Shown here: positions 36,318 through 46,237 of the stretch, piece by piece
Layout of the letters: each line of letters opens with the position of its first letter
Position numbering within the stretch: position 1 is the stretch's first letter
Assembly: GCF_013426895.1 (NCBI RefSeq)
Contig: NZ_AP023175.1
Span: 620,001-684,000, forward strand
Source of the DNA: Paraburkholderia largidicola
Lineage (GTDB): Bacteria; Pseudomonadota; Gammaproteobacteria; Burkholderiales; Burkholderiaceae
Direction of reading: 5' to 3'
DNA: 64,000 nt
Position numbers and translations under genes: made by a program
Notes under the pieces: generated by a model
Database searches by the model: none
What the model saw: the letters and a program-made list of their open reading frames with translations, nothing else
What the model was told of the DNA's origin: nothing

Positions 36318-36890
36318 ATGACCCGTCTTACTACCGCCACGCTTGAAACCGCGACTGGCGTAACCGCAGAAGTATTCGCGAAGCTCAAAAAAATGGTAGG
36401 TAAAGTTCCCAATGCATTTGCGACGATCGGCACCCACAGTCCTGATGGACTTCAGGCCATATTCGCTATCGACGCGGCGGCGAAGCGAAGCGAACTGTCC
36501 GACGCGGATATCGAAACGCTCAAGCTGGTCGTCAGCGAGGTTTCGGGCTGCGATTACTGTGTAGCGGCTCACGCGCTGAAAGGCAAATTCTCGGGTCTGT
36601 CTCAGGACGTGATGACCCAAGTCCGCGCAGGAAAGCCTACAGGTGACGCCAGGCGAGATGCGCTGGTACGTTTCGTTCGGGTTCTTGTCGAAACCCGGGG
36701 CACGCTTCCCGCCGCTGAACTGGATGCGTTTCGCGCGGCTGGCTACAGTGAACATCAGGTGATCGGCGTGTCTCTGTCGATCGCTTCCATCACCTTTGGA
36801 AACCTGGTGAACCGAATCAACGATACCGTGATCGATTTCCCGCTGCCGACACAACTGGTGGCCGGGAGCAAGGAAAGCACCCCCGGGTGA
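36318..36890 (+). CDS. AhpD-like (carboxymuconolactone decarboxylase family) protein
   Basis: 190 residues, all-helical CMD fold. The peroxidase-type motif E74-VSG-C78-DY-C81-VAA-H85 is intact, as in AhpD, suggesting thiol-dependent peroxidase or related redox activity. AAGGAAA lies before the start. The IS30 right end is only about 35 bp upstream, so the native promoter has probably been lost or replaced. Confidence 0.88.
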   Translation: MTRLTTATLETATGVTAEVFAKLKKMVGKVPNAFATIGTHSPDGLQAIFAIDAAAKRSELSDADIETLKLVVSEVSGCDYCVAAHALKGKFSGLSQDVMTQVRAGKPTGDARRDALVRFVRVLVETRGTLPAAELDAFRAAGYSEHQVIGVSLSIASITFGNLVNRINDTVIDFPLPTQLVAGSKESTPG

Positions 36891-37489
36891 CAGACCCATC
36901 CGAGTTCGCGCTGTTCAGGCAGCAGGAGAAGACATCTGTTGCATCGGTGTCTCATCTATTTGCCTCCATCCTGATAACCGGGCGATTACTTCGGTTATCT
37001 GCTAAACGTTACCCATCGCAATTGAATGGCGGACAATCTTCACCGACGCGACTGAGTCAGAATCAGGATGACCGCTTCGCTCGCTGTCATGGAACACGCG
37101 TTCAGCACTTGTTCCGGGCATTCGCGAATCGAACCGTGCAGCGAAAAAATTTAGTCAGGGGAACGACGTTGTATTGGAGCCTGGCCTTGTTGCCACGGTC
37201 GGATGCTTGCTAGCAATGGCCCCTGTGAGGGGTGGAGCAGCCGTTCGAACGTCCGGGTGTGGCGCTGGGCGAGTGACTCATCATGGCCGCACTCAGCCGT
37301 TGCAACTGGCGCAACGCGGGTCGCGGCAACATTCCAGCAAGTCCAACAAATTCGCGTCACACATCCGGCGAATCGAAGTTACCCGGATTCGCGGAATCGG
37401 CTGCGTGACCGGATTCGTTGGCAAGTCGTTGATCTTTTAGGACGGGCAGTCTAAGTATTTCCGCTCCCTTGCTAAACCGTCCATGCGTC
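36891..37489. other. non-coding region with degenerate sequence
   Basis: About 600 bp without a supported gene. It has the look of decayed intergenic DNA seen elsewhere in this window (short frames, no ribosome sites). Nothing recognisable. Confidence 0.5.
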
Positions 37490-39082
37490 TCAGGCGCCGC
37501 GCACTTCCGTCTCGGCATAGGTCACCTGCACGGCGGGCACGAACCACGCGAGACACAGCCCGATCAACGCCGCGAGCGCGGCGACGGACAAGCCGATGTG
37601 AATCGATGCAATGAGCGCTTCGCGCGCCATGTGCATCATCGGATCGCTGGAATGCCCCGCCGCCACCAGGTGCTCGATCAGCGCGGACTGCTCGTTGCGA
37701 TCGACCATCAGATCGGGGCTCGCGAACGACTTGAGCCATTGCGTCGCCTGATACGAATCGAGCGAGCGGGTCACGCCCTGCGTGTACATATGCCCGAGCA
37801 GCGCGCCCGTTATCGCGGTGCCGAGCATGCCGCCAAAAATCCGCAGCGATTGCAGCAGCGCCGTCACCGCGCCGAGATGATCGCGTGCGACGATCTGCTG
37901 CGAGCAGATCGTCAGGTTGGTCGCGACGAGGCCGAGCCCCAGTCCGCTCACGCCCATGCACGCCATCCACACGATATGCGGCTCGTGGCCCTTGAACGAG
38001 ACGAGCGCCACGCAGCCGATCACGAAGAATGCGAAGCCCGCATACATCAGCCCGTTCGCGCGCCGGATGCGCGTGACGATGCGGTTGTTCAGCACGCTGC
38101 CGACGGTCGTGCCGAGCAGCAGCGGCGTGATCAGCATGCCGGAGTCGTGCGGCGACATCGCGTAGCCGCCCTGGAACAGCAGCGGCACATAGAACACCAT
38201 CGAAAATAGCGCGAAGCCGCCCAGCACCGACATCGCGAAGAGCGGCGCCAGCTTGCGGTCGAGCAGCACGTCGACGGGGACGACGGGATAGCCCATGCGC
38301 TTTTCCCAGAAGTACAGCGTCAGGCCGCACACGGCCGTGATCGCGAACAGCAGCGCCGTCGTGCCGCTGATGCCCTCGCGCGGCAGCAATTCGATCAGCA
38401 GTTGCAGCGCGCCGAACGTCACGGCGACGACGAATGCGCCGAGCCAGTCGAGCTGGATCGGCCCGCTCGCTTTCAGATGGCGAAGTTTCGGCACAAACAT
38501 CTGAACAAAGACCAGCGACACGATGCCGACGGGCACGTTGACGAAAAACACGAGCCGCCAGCCCTGCATCTGAGTGAGCATGCCGCCGAGCGTCGGCCCG
38601 ACGATGTTCGCAATACCGAACGACGACGTGACGAACACGAGCCAGCGCAGCCTGAGCTTCGGATCGGGGAACAGATCGGCGACCGTGGCGAACACGGTGC
38701 CGATCAGAATGCCGCCGCCGATGCCCTGCAAGCCGCGCGCGGCGATCAGGTACAGCATGTTGCTGGCGAGCCCGCACAGCACCGACGCCAGCGTGAACAG
38801 CAGGATCGCGGCGATCAGGAACGGCTTGCGCCCGTACAGATCGCCGAGCCGCCCGAAAATCGGAATGGTGATGACGGACGCGAGCATGTACGAGGTTGCG
38901 ACCCACGCGTAGAAATCGAAGCCCTTCAGATCGGCGACGATGCGCGGCAACGCGGTGCCGACGATGGTCTGGTCGAGCGCGACCAGCATCGTGACGAAGG
39001 CGATGCCGAGCATCGCGAGCAGCGACTCGCGAAACGGCAGCAGTTGACGGCTGGGATCGTGAACGGCAATGGCGGACCTCAT
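37490..39082 (-). CDS. MFS exporter, DHA2 (EmrB/QacA) type
   Basis: About 530 residues from the chosen start MRSAIAVHDPSRQ; the frame continues 22 residues upstream to 39148 but GGTGGAGC precedes the inner start. Helix 1 motif VALDQTIVGTALPRI and loop 2-3 GRLGDLYGRKPF are typical of DHA2 pumps; GPTLGGMLT is motif C. A long external loop near residues 430-460 precedes the last helices, as in the 14-helix type. Divergent from the DUF937-like gene. Substrate unknown. Confidence 0.88.
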   Translation of the reverse strand: MRSAIAVHDPSRQLLPFRESLLAMLGIAFVTMLVALDQTIVGTALPRIVADLKGFDFYAWVATSYMLASVITIPIFGRLGDLYGRKPFLIAAILLFTLASVLCGLASNMLYLIAARGLQGIGGGILIGTVFATVADLFPDPKLRLRWLVFVTSSFGIANIVGPTLGGMLTQMQGWRLVFFVNVPVGIVSLVFVQMFVPKLRHLKASGPIQLDWLGAFVVAVTFGALQLLIELLPREGISGTTALLFAITAVCGLTLYFWEKRMGYPVVPVDVLLDRKLAPLFAMSVLGGFALFSMVFYVPLLFQGGYAMSPHDSGMLITPLLLGTTVGSVLNNRIVTRIRRANGLMYAGFAFFVIGCVALVSFKGHEPHIVWMACMGVSGLGLGLVATNLTICSQQIVARDHLGAVTALLQSLRIFGGMLGTAITGALLGHMYTQGVTRSLDSYQATQWLKSFASPDLMVDRNEQSALIEHLVAAGHSSDPMMHMAREALIASIHIGLSVAALAALIGLCLAWFVPAVQVTYAETEVRGA

Positions 39083-39365
39083 GGCGTGCTCCACCGTAAA
39101 GACGTCCGCTTGCGCAACGGACAGGCTGTCGGGCCATTGCCCGGGCATGCGGCTCTATCGAGAGTGATACTCGCATTTGAAAATAGCAAGGGCATTTCCC
39201 TGGCGGGCGTCGTCATCGCCGCCTGCTCGAAGTCAATGGCCGCCGCAGCCCTGCCGCCGGAATTCCTGCTTATACTTAGCTGGCCGTTTCGGACACAGGC
39301 AAGCGGCCAGCCGCCGCGCAACAGGTGACTCTCTCATCCGATTGCTAACTCGAAGGAGACCTCTG

Positions 39366-40454
39366 GTGAACGACGCCGATCTGGTCGCCGCGGCCCACGC
39401 CGCCTTCAATCCCTACGTTCTCGAGCAGTTGAGCAGCCGCATCGGCTTGCCGCCCGACGCGATCCGGCTGGTCGTGGAACGCGCGGCGCCCGCCATCGTG
39501 CTGACGATGATGGCGAGAACCGACAGCGCGGAAAGCGCGCAACGCCTGTTGCTCGTGCTCATGTCCACCGAATCCAACGCGCGCATCGCGGCGCAACTCG
39601 CCGGCCTGACAGCGAGTTCGCACGGGCTGAAGGCCGTCGAGCACTCGGGCCATGCGCTGGCGATGCGCATTGCCGAGAGCCGCGAGATCGCGATGATCAG
39701 CGATCACATCGCCGCCACGACGAGCGTGCCGCCACAAGCCGCGCATGCGCTGACGGATGTCGCATCGGCCGTGGTGTTCGGCGCCGCCAAGCACCATATG
39801 CTGCTCGAACAGGGCAGCGCTGGCGATCTGCCCGGACTGCTCGCCTATCAATGGCCGATCGCTGCGCCGTGGCTCGCCGAAGCGTATGCGAAGGCGCTCG
39901 GATTCGAGAGTTCCGCTGCGTTCGCGGACAGCGTCCCGCAACGGCTCGTCGAACTTGCGGCGGCCATGCCGCGTGTGAGCGCCACGGCGGGGAACGGGGC
40001 GCCGTCATACGCGGAAGCAGCATGGTCTGGCGGATATTCTGGCGTCGGTCCCAATGGGCTGGCGGGCGGCGCTGCCAGCGCGTCTGCTTCTGCCTCTGCT
40101 GCCGCGCGCCCGGCGCCCGGTGCACCCGCGCAATTGCTGAAACTGGGCGAACCCGTTGCGCCCCGCCCGCGCCGCGTCCCCGTCTGGGCGTGGGGCATAC
40201 TCGCCGTGATCGTGCTGCTGATCGGCGTCATCCTGTACGGCTACCGCCAGCGAACGGGCACGGACGAAGGAACTGCGCAGGTCACCCGCAGCGCGGCATC
40301 GGGCACCTTGCCCCCGGCGACGCCAGCGTCCGATGCGTCGGTGCCGTCGGCGGCGCAGGCGTCGTCCGACGCCGCGTCCGCTTCGGATGCCGCAGCCAGC
40401 GCGGGCGGTTCGCCTGCCAGCAACGCGAACCCGGCCTCGGCGGCAAGCCAGTGA
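39366..40454 (+). CDS. DUF937-like protein with membrane anchor
   Basis: 362 residues from GTG with AAGGAGA 8 bp upstream; the longer open frame upstream is Arg/Pro-rich and unlikely to be coding. Residues ~1-210 are Ala-rich helices resembling DUF937 proteins. A low-complexity Ala/Ser/Gly linker leads to one transmembrane segment (VWAWGILAVIVLLIGVILYG) at about 275-295, then a tail of Ala/Ser/Asp repeats. Probably inner-membrane anchored with a periplasmic tail. Function unknown. Confidence 0.75.
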   Translation: MNDADLVAAAHAAFNPYVLEQLSSRIGLPPDAIRLVVERAAPAIVLTMMARTDSAESAQRLLLVLMSTESNARIAAQLAGLTASSHGLKAVEHSGHALAMRIAESREIAMISDHIAATTSVPPQAAHALTDVASAVVFGAAKHHMLLEQGSAGDLPGLLAYQWPIAAPWLAEAYAKALGFESSAAFADSVPQRLVELAAAMPRVSATAGNGAPSYAEAAWSGGYSGVGPNGLAGGAASASASASAAARPAPGAPAQLLKLGEPVAPRPRRVPVWAWGILAVIVLLIGVILYGYRQRTGTDEGTAQVTRSAASGTLPPATPASDASVPSAAQASSDAASASDAAASAGGSPASNANPASAASQ

Positions 40455-40548
40455 AGCGGGCATCGCGCCGTTGCCGTGCGGAGCGCACGCTCGACGAGCC
40501 GCCGTTTTCCCTCATGCGTATCTTTGCCCAAATGTGACGACGCGCACC

Positions 40549-41673
40549 ATGGAACCTTCTACAGATCCCGCCGATCGCGAACCGTCCGCCGACGCGACGC
40601 GGCGCGAGATGCCCGCGAAGCATCCCTTTACCGCGGTCGGCGACTGGCTCGCGCGCGTCGATCCCGGCACGCACCGCCGCATCAAGGGGCTTCGCCTCGT
40701 GACGGCATACGGCCTCGCCTCGGCGCTCGGCACCTTGCAGGACATCACGCACGGATTGCCGCGCGATGCGTCAGTCGGCCTGCTCGCGGCCAACTTCGCG
40801 CTGTGGGCGAGCGTGTCGGAGGCGCGCACGACCCGGCCGGAATCGAGCCGCGATCTCGCGCTGCTATGCGCGGCGGCCGCGCTCGGCGCAGCGATGTACG
40901 TCTACCTTGCGAAGCCCTTGCTCGCCTTCGGACATGCGGGTCCCGAGCTCGTGCTGGTCACGGGTGCATTCCTCGTCGGCTATCTGAAGCGATTCGGCAT
41001 AACGGGCGGCGGACTCGGCTCGCAGATCTATATCGGGCAACTGCTGGCCTACGGCACGAACCTCGTACCCGCCGATCTACCCGCTATCGCCATTGCGGGA
41101 CTGATCGCGATGCTGGCGTCGATCGTGCCGCGGCTGCTGAGCGGGCCAGCCGAACGGCCCGCCGTCGTCGCGGCGCTGTCGCCCGGACCCGAGCCTGTGC
41201 CCGGACGGCCTTCACCCGAGTTCGTGATGGGACTGCAGGCCGCCAGCGGCGCGCTCGTGGTCGTCGCGTTGAACGCGTGGCTGAATCTCGCGGAATCGGT
41301 GTGGGCGATCACGGCGTGCACGTATGTCGTGGCCGGGTCCGCGACGGGCACCGTGCAGCGCGTGCGGCGGCGGATCATCGGCACGCTCATCGGCGTGCCG
41401 CTCGGGCTGATATGCCTGCCGATTGCGGAGCATGCGCCGCTGCTCATCTGGCTCGCTGCGGCACTGGCGATGATCGTTTATTCGATGGCGCTGCCCGAAC
41501 GATACGACATTGCATGCGGTGCGTTTGCGTTCACGCTGATCGTCACGCTCGCGGTGAACGGCATGCACTCGATTCCATTTCTCACGGCGCGGGCGTGGGA
41601 AACGTTGATCGGCGGTGCGCTGGGGTTGCTGGCGGCGATGGTTATTTTTCCGTTGAGGATGAGGGAGAAATAA
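40549..41673 (+). CDS. FUSC-like inner-membrane protein
   Basis: 374 residues, about ten hydrophobic segments in two sets separated by a cytoplasmic linker (PAERPAVVAALSPGPEPVPG). The layout and the motif near the end of each half resemble fusaric-acid-resistance-type (FUSC/YccS-like) proteins, though the large soluble domain of the full-length family is absent. The frame runs upstream but overlaps the previous gene; the ATG at 40549 gives a sensible N-terminus. Same direction as the DUF937-like gene, 94 bp downstream. Confidence 0.7.
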   Translation: MEPSTDPADREPSADATRREMPAKHPFTAVGDWLARVDPGTHRRIKGLRLVTAYGLASALGTLQDITHGLPRDASVGLLAANFALWASVSEARTTRPESSRDLALLCAAAALGAAMYVYLAKPLLAFGHAGPELVLVTGAFLVGYLKRFGITGGGLGSQIYIGQLLAYGTNLVPADLPAIAIAGLIAMLASIVPRLLSGPAERPAVVAALSPGPEPVPGRPSPEFVMGLQAASGALVVVALNAWLNLAESVWAITACTYVVAGSATGTVQRVRRRIIGTLIGVPLGLICLPIAEHAPLLIWLAAALAMIVYSMALPERYDIACGAFAFTLIVTLAVNGMHSIPFLTARAWETLIGGALGLLAAMVIFPLRMREK

Positions 41674-41868
41674 GGCCGTAATAAGTCACTGAAAAACATC
41701 CGCACAATTATATTTTAATAAGAAGAACGGAATATTTTGAATTCGCAATCGTTGCACGCCACCCGCTTCGTAGCAGCAGGGAATATCTCCCGCAAATGAA
41801 GGAATAAACCCCACCCCCACCCCGTTCAATGACCGTCACGACCTTTCGACAGAGCAAGGAGTGCGGTT

Positions 41869-43041
41869 ATGAAGTCTCTCTTCGAGGTGTTCGGCATCGC
41901 AGCCTGTGGCGCGGCTTTAGCGACGCTCGTTTCATGCGGCGGCGGTTCCGGGTCGAACAATACGAGTTCGCCCGCGCAATCGTCATTCACCGCGGCGGCC
42001 ATCGTCTCCGATGGCGCAGTGTCCGCGCCTCACACCGACCCGAACCTGAAGAACGCGTGGGGCGTCGCGTTCAACCCCAAAGGCTTTGTCTGGGTCGCCG
42101 ACAATGGCACCAATCTCGCGACGCTCTACGACGGCAACGGCGTGCCGCAATCGCTCGTCGTCACGATACCGGCCGGCACCAACGGCGAGGCTGCGCCCAC
42201 GGGCATCGTGTTCAACGGCACGCCCAGCTTCACCGTGACGCAGAACGGCAAATCAGGCGTCGCGGCCTTCATCTTCGCGGGCGAAGGCGGCACGATCACG
42301 GCGTGGGCGCCCGCCGTTGGCCCGACCAATGCCTTCACGATGTATGACGACGGCGCAGGCGGCGCCGTCTACAAAGGGCTTGCACTCGGAGCGAACAATG
42401 GCAACAACTTCCTCTATGCGACCGACTTTCATAACAACAAGATCGACGTGTTCGATACGAACTTCACGAAGGTGACGATGCCGGGCGGCTTCAAGGACAG
42501 CGCCATTCCCGCCGGTTTTGCGCCGTTCGGCATCCAGCTGATCGGCTCGAACCTGTTCGTCACCTATGCGATGCAGGACGCCGCGAAACATGACGACGTT
42601 GCGGGCGCGGGCGCCGGCGTGGTCGACGTATTCGACACGGCTGGCAATCTCAAACAGCACTTCGCCACAGGCGCGCCGTTGAACGCGCCATGGGGTATCG
42701 CGCAGGCACCGGGCAACTTCGGCACGTTCAGCGGCGCGATTCTGATCGGCAATTTTGGCGACGGGACGATCAACGCGTTCGATGCGTCGAGCGGCAAGTC
42801 GATGGGACCGTTGAAGTCGTCGAATGGCAACACGATCGTCCAGAACGGCTTATGGGGCATCGCGTTCGGCAACAACCTGAGCAACCAGCCTTCGAACACA
42901 CTGTTCTTCGCAGCCGGGCCGAATGACGAAGCGAACGGCGTCTATGGAAGAATCGATCTGAATCCGGCGTCCAGCTCGGGCACCAGTTCCGGCTCCAGCA
43001 CGGGATCGAGTTCGAGCGGCGGCGCGAGCATCGGCATGTAA
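41869..43041 (+). CDS. TIGR03118-type beta-propeller lipoprotein
   Basis: 390 residues. Lipobox LVSC near residue 23 followed by a Gly/Ser stretch, then repeated propeller strands with WGVAFNPKGFVWVADNGTN, LYATDFHNNKIDVFD and ILIGNFGDGTINAFD, the hallmark of the TIGR03118 family. The C-terminus is a Ser/Gly/Thr tail. GCAAGGAG precedes the start. Function of the family is unknown; likely outer-membrane or periplasmic. It ends at a two-way terminator shared with rpoN. Confidence 0.85.
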   Translation: MKSLFEVFGIAACGAALATLVSCGGGSGSNNTSSPAQSSFTAAAIVSDGAVSAPHTDPNLKNAWGVAFNPKGFVWVADNGTNLATLYDGNGVPQSLVVTIPAGTNGEAAPTGIVFNGTPSFTVTQNGKSGVAAFIFAGEGGTITAWAPAVGPTNAFTMYDDGAGGAVYKGLALGANNGNNFLYATDFHNNKIDVFDTNFTKVTMPGGFKDSAIPAGFAPFGIQLIGSNLFVTYAMQDAAKHDDVAGAGAGVVDVFDTAGNLKQHFATGAPLNAPWGIAQAPGNFGTFSGAILIGNFGDGTINAFDASSGKSMGPLKSSNGNTIVQNGLWGIAFGNNLSNQPSNTLFFAAGPNDEANGVYGRIDLNPASSSGTSSGSSTGSSSSGGASIGM

Positions 43042-43069
43042 CGCATCGCCCTTTCCTTCATGCAAAACA

Positions 43070-43100
43070 TAACGGCCGCTCCCTCAAGGAGCGGCCGTTA
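43070..43100. terminator. bidirectional hairpin terminator
   Basis: Perfect 13-bp inverted repeat TAACGGCCGCTCC / GGAGCGGCCGTTA with a CTCAA loop, centred between the convergent TIGR03118 and rpoN genes. Confidence 0.8.
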
Positions 43101-43142
43101 TGTATGTCGCGCTTCACGCGCAAGCGCGCAAGCCAGCGGGCC

Positions 43143-44648
43143 TCAAACCTGGCGACGCAGCTCCGCGGGCGGCACCTTCATCAGGTGTCGATATTTCGCC
43201 ACCGTGCGGCGCGCGACGAGCACGCCCTGATCGGCGAGCATCTTCGCGAGCGCGACATCCGACAGCGGATCGCGCGTGTTTTCCGCGGCAATCATTTCCT
43301 TGAGCAGCGCGCGCACGGCCGCTGCCGAACAGGTGCCACCGCTTTCCGTGCCCAGCTCGCGCGGGAAGAAATGCTTGAATTCGAAGATGCCGCGCGGCGT
43401 TGCCATGTACTTGTTGCCCGTCGCGCGCGAAATCGTCGATTCGTGCAGGCCGAGTTCTTCGGCCACGTCGCGCAATACGAGCGGTTTCAAAGCAATTTCG
43501 CCGTACTGGAAGAACGGCTTCTGATGCGCGACGATGCACTCGGCCACGCGCTGAATCGTTTCGAAGCGCTGCTGCGCGTTGCGGATCAGCCAGCGCGCTT
43601 CCTGCAACTGCTGCGCGAGCGGCGAGCGGCTCGCGCCTGCCGACTGCGCGAACAGTTCCGCGTACATACGGTGAATGCGCGCACGCGGCAGCACAGCGGG
43701 ATTCACGGTCACGACCCACTTGTTGCGCACACTGCGCACGATCACATCCGGCACGATGTAGTTGTCGTCCGCGCGGCCATATGAATTGCCCGGCTTCGGA
43801 TCGAGCTTGCGCACGAGCGCGCACGCCACACGCAATTCCTCGGCATCGCAGCCGATCTGCTTCTGCAACTCCGCATGTTCGCGGCGCGCGAGGCGGTCGA
43901 GATGATGCTCGACGACCTGTTTTGCCACGTCGCGGCCCGGCGTATCGGCGGGCAATGCGTCGATCTGCAGCGCAAGACACTCCGACAGCGAACGCGCTGC
44001 GAGTCCCGGACGGTCCAGCGTCTGCACGAGCCGCAGCGCGACCAGCAGTTCGTCTTCTGTCAACGCGGGTTCGATGTCGAAGACGTCGGTGAGATCGGCG
44101 AGGTCCTGGCGCAGATAGCCATCGTCATCGAGTGCTTCGATGATGAGGCGCGCCACTTCACGGTCGCGGTCGTCGAGCCGATAGAGACGCAACGCATCGT
44201 GCAACTGCTCGTGCAGCGTCGGTTGAACGCGGGCCCATTCGGTCGGGTCGGCGGCATCCGAATCGCCGTTGTAGCGCGACGGGCCACGGCCGTACGCATC
44301 GCCTGAGTAGTCGCCACTCGAATAGTCGTTGTTCGAGTAATCGCCGCCATCATCCGACGACGATGCAACGCTTTCCGTGGCCGGCTCCGAAGACGAACCT
44401 TCCATCGCGTTGTCGCGTTCGTTCGAAGGCAGGGTCTCGCCATCGGCTCCGTTGTTCTCTGCCGTCTTGCCTGCCGACAGATCTTCCGAAACAGACGGGT
44501 CGTATTCGAGGAAGGGATTGGTGTCGAGCGCGTTGCGCAGTTCCTGCTGAAATTCCAGCGACGACAGTTGAAGCAGGCGCACGGACTGCTGCAGACGCGG
44601 TGTGAGCGCGAAAGTTTGCTTCGCGCGTAGTTCGATTGTAGGCGGCAT
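43143..44648 (-). CDS. rpoN: RNA polymerase sigma-54 factor, likely second copy
   Basis: 501 residues. Region I (Q-rich, TPRLQQSVRLLQLSSLEFQQEL) is intact; an acidic Asn/Ser/Tyr region II (about residues 55-130) is longer than usual; the core-binding domain, HTH (ESTISRATGNKYMATPRGIFEF) and the RpoN box ARRTVAKYR near the C-terminus are all present. It directs polymerase to -24/-12 promoters and needs an activator ATPase such as the one at the left edge. The usual lptB/hpf/ptsN neighbours are absent, so this looks like the paralogue many Burkholderiales carry. Confidence 0.92.
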   Translation of the reverse strand: MPPTIELRAKQTFALTPRLQQSVRLLQLSSLEFQQELRNALDTNPFLEYDPSVSEDLSAGKTAENNGADGETLPSNERDNAMEGSSSEPATESVASSSDDGGDYSNNDYSSGDYSGDAYGRGPSRYNGDSDAADPTEWARVQPTLHEQLHDALRLYRLDDRDREVARLIIEALDDDGYLRQDLADLTDVFDIEPALTEDELLVALRLVQTLDRPGLAARSLSECLALQIDALPADTPGRDVAKQVVEHHLDRLARREHAELQKQIGCDAEELRVACALVRKLDPKPGNSYGRADDNYIVPDVIVRSVRNKWVVTVNPAVLPRARIHRMYAELFAQSAGASRSPLAQQLQEARWLIRNAQQRFETIQRVAECIVAHQKPFFQYGEIALKPLVLRDVAEELGLHESTISRATGNKYMATPRGIFEFKHFFPRELGTESGGTCSAAAVRALLKEMIAAENTRDPLSDVALAKMLADQGVLVARRTVAKYRHLMKVPPAELRRQV

Positions 44649-45070
44649 ACAGACTCTTCCTGTGATTGTTCAAACAGCTTCGCGCACTACCTACGCAACT
44701 GTCGTACCAGTTTCTGCAACTGTCTGTTTTGATTCGCCTTTGTGTTGCCGAGGCGCACGCCGCGTGCCTGTTCGCCGCGCGCATTTTACAAACCCTCTGA
44801 AATTCGAACCGAATCATGCGGCATCGGTGCGCGCGCAAGGATGACGCCTCACGAGATGATTTTTCGGCCCCGCGGGCACGACGCTTGCTGACCGTCTCAC
44901 AGGGACGCGCCATTACCAGGATTGAAGCGCGGCGCGTCCTGTGTCGGCGACGGACCAGATGGAACCGCGGCGGCAGTGTTCTTTGGTCGGGTCATCGGCG
45001 GCTTCACGCCGCGATCGATCGCACGGACAACAGGACCGCAACCCTGATCACCAACCGAGAAGGAGAAACC
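44649..45070. other. non-coding divergent region between rpoN and the BON gene
   Basis: 422 bp of divergent promoter region. The word TTTCTGCAACTGTC and neighbours give short repeats near 44695-44730. No gene or consensus promoter could be assigned with confidence. Confidence 0.5.
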
Positions 45071-45409
45071 ATGAAAACTATCCAGTTCCTCAAGGCCGCA
45101 GGCAGCATCGCATGTGTTGCATTTGCACTGAACGCTACGGCGCAAACGACGGCTTCGGCACCGCCCGCCACATCGGAGAGCGTTGGCCAGCATATCGACG
45201 ACGGCACGGTGACCACCAAGGTCAAAGCCGAGCTGCTCGGCGCGAAGAACGTGAAGTCCACGCACATTCACGTGAAGACCCGCAAGGGCATCGTCTGGCT
45301 GTCGGGCACGGTGCCGTCGGCTGACGACAAGACTGCTGCGCAGGACGTCGTACAAAACGTGTCCGGCGTAAAGGGTGTGAAAAACCATCTGAAGATCGCA
45401 GCCGATTAA
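45071..45409 (+). CDS. BON-domain periplasmic protein
   Basis: 112 residues. Signal peptide (MKTIQFLKAAGSIACVAFALNATAQ) then one BON domain (DDGTVTTKVKAELLG ... VKTRKGIVWLSGTV ... GVKGVKNHLKI). OsmY-like envelope-stress or membrane-binding proteins have this fold. AAGGAGAAACC sits directly before the start. It ends at a clear terminator. Confidence 0.9.
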   Translation: MKTIQFLKAAGSIACVAFALNATAQTTASAPPATSESVGQHIDDGTVTTKVKAELLGAKNVKSTHIHVKTRKGIVWLSGTVPSADDKTAAQDVVQNVSGVKGVKNHLKIAAD

Positions 45410-45454
45410 GCGTTTGACGCTCGCGCGTGCTCTGCACGCGCGCGTTATAACGCC

Positions 45455-45486
45455 AGAGGCCGCCCCTGATTGGGCGGCCTCTTTTT
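45455..45486 (+). terminator. rho-independent terminator
   Basis: Perfect 11-bp stem AGAGGCCGCCC / GGGCGGCCTCT, loop CTGATT, then a T run. Ends the BON gene. Confidence 0.9.
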
Positions 45487-45500
45487 GTTTGCTGCCGAGC

Positions 45501-45953
45501 TCAGGATTTCATCGCGGCGTACTGGTCCCGCATCGCGCGAATGCGGTCATGGTTTTGCAGCACGCCGTGATATAAGCGCTCGACCACCGCGCGCACATCG
45601 GCGGGCAGGTCTTTTTCGAGCGCATCGTGAAAGCGGTTCTTCGCGGCGTCCTCGCCTTTTTCGCAGTCGGCGAGTATCGCGTGATCCGCGCGGCTTCCCA
45701 CCGCCGACTTCACGTCGATCCACCCGCGATGCAATGCCCCGGCGACGCTGCCACCGCCCTCCGGTTTGCCGCCCAACTTCAACACGAGGTCCTGCAGGTC
45801 GCGCGCGCCTTGCGTACAACGCTCCGCGCTTTCGAGCAGCGCCTCCTTGACGCTCGCGTGATGTACGTTCTCAGCCGCTTTCATGAAGCCGCGCTCGCCG
45901 TCTTTCGATGTCTCGATCAAATCGTTCAACACGGCAATGACATTCGTCGTCAT
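45501..45953 (-). CDS. PA2169-like four-helix-bundle protein (DUF2383)
   Basis: 150 residues beginning MTTNVIAVLNDLIETSKDGERGFMKAAE, the signature of the ferritin-like DUF2383/PA2169 group. Two-by-two helices and a C-terminal helix pair (AVVERLYHGVLQNHDRIRAMRDQY). Usually stress-induced and found beside other general-stress genes, as here. No enzymatic role is known. Confidence 0.88.
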   Translation of the reverse strand: MTTNVIAVLNDLIETSKDGERGFMKAAENVHHASVKEALLESAERCTQGARDLQDLVLKLGGKPEGGGSVAGALHRGWIDVKSAVGSRADHAILADCEKGEDAAKNRFHDALEKDLPADVRAVVERLYHGVLQNHDRIRAMRDQYAAMKS

Positions 45954-46237
45954 ATCTCGCTCCTTCCGTTATGCGTGGGATGCGGGCTTTCACGCACCCG
46001 GCATGCCCGATCTCTACTGACTTGTGTGTCGTCTTTGCCGTTGCGGCAAGTAATTGCTTCCAGCTGAATACCAGACGTACTGGACGTCGCGCCCCGCATG
46101 CGGGCTGCGCTTTCACGGCGAAGAGGCATGCATATTGCTGAATAAGTATGTTGGACCCTCGCGAACCGCGCAGAGCCTTCAATAAAGCGCGGTCGACCCA
46201 TAACGCGGGCCAGCAATCGACAAGGGAGAAATTCAAC

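Noticed and set aside
44816..45070. N-terminal extension of the BON-domain gene
   Set aside because: The extension would precede a clear signal peptide and AAGGAGAAACC lies directly before the ATG at 45071.
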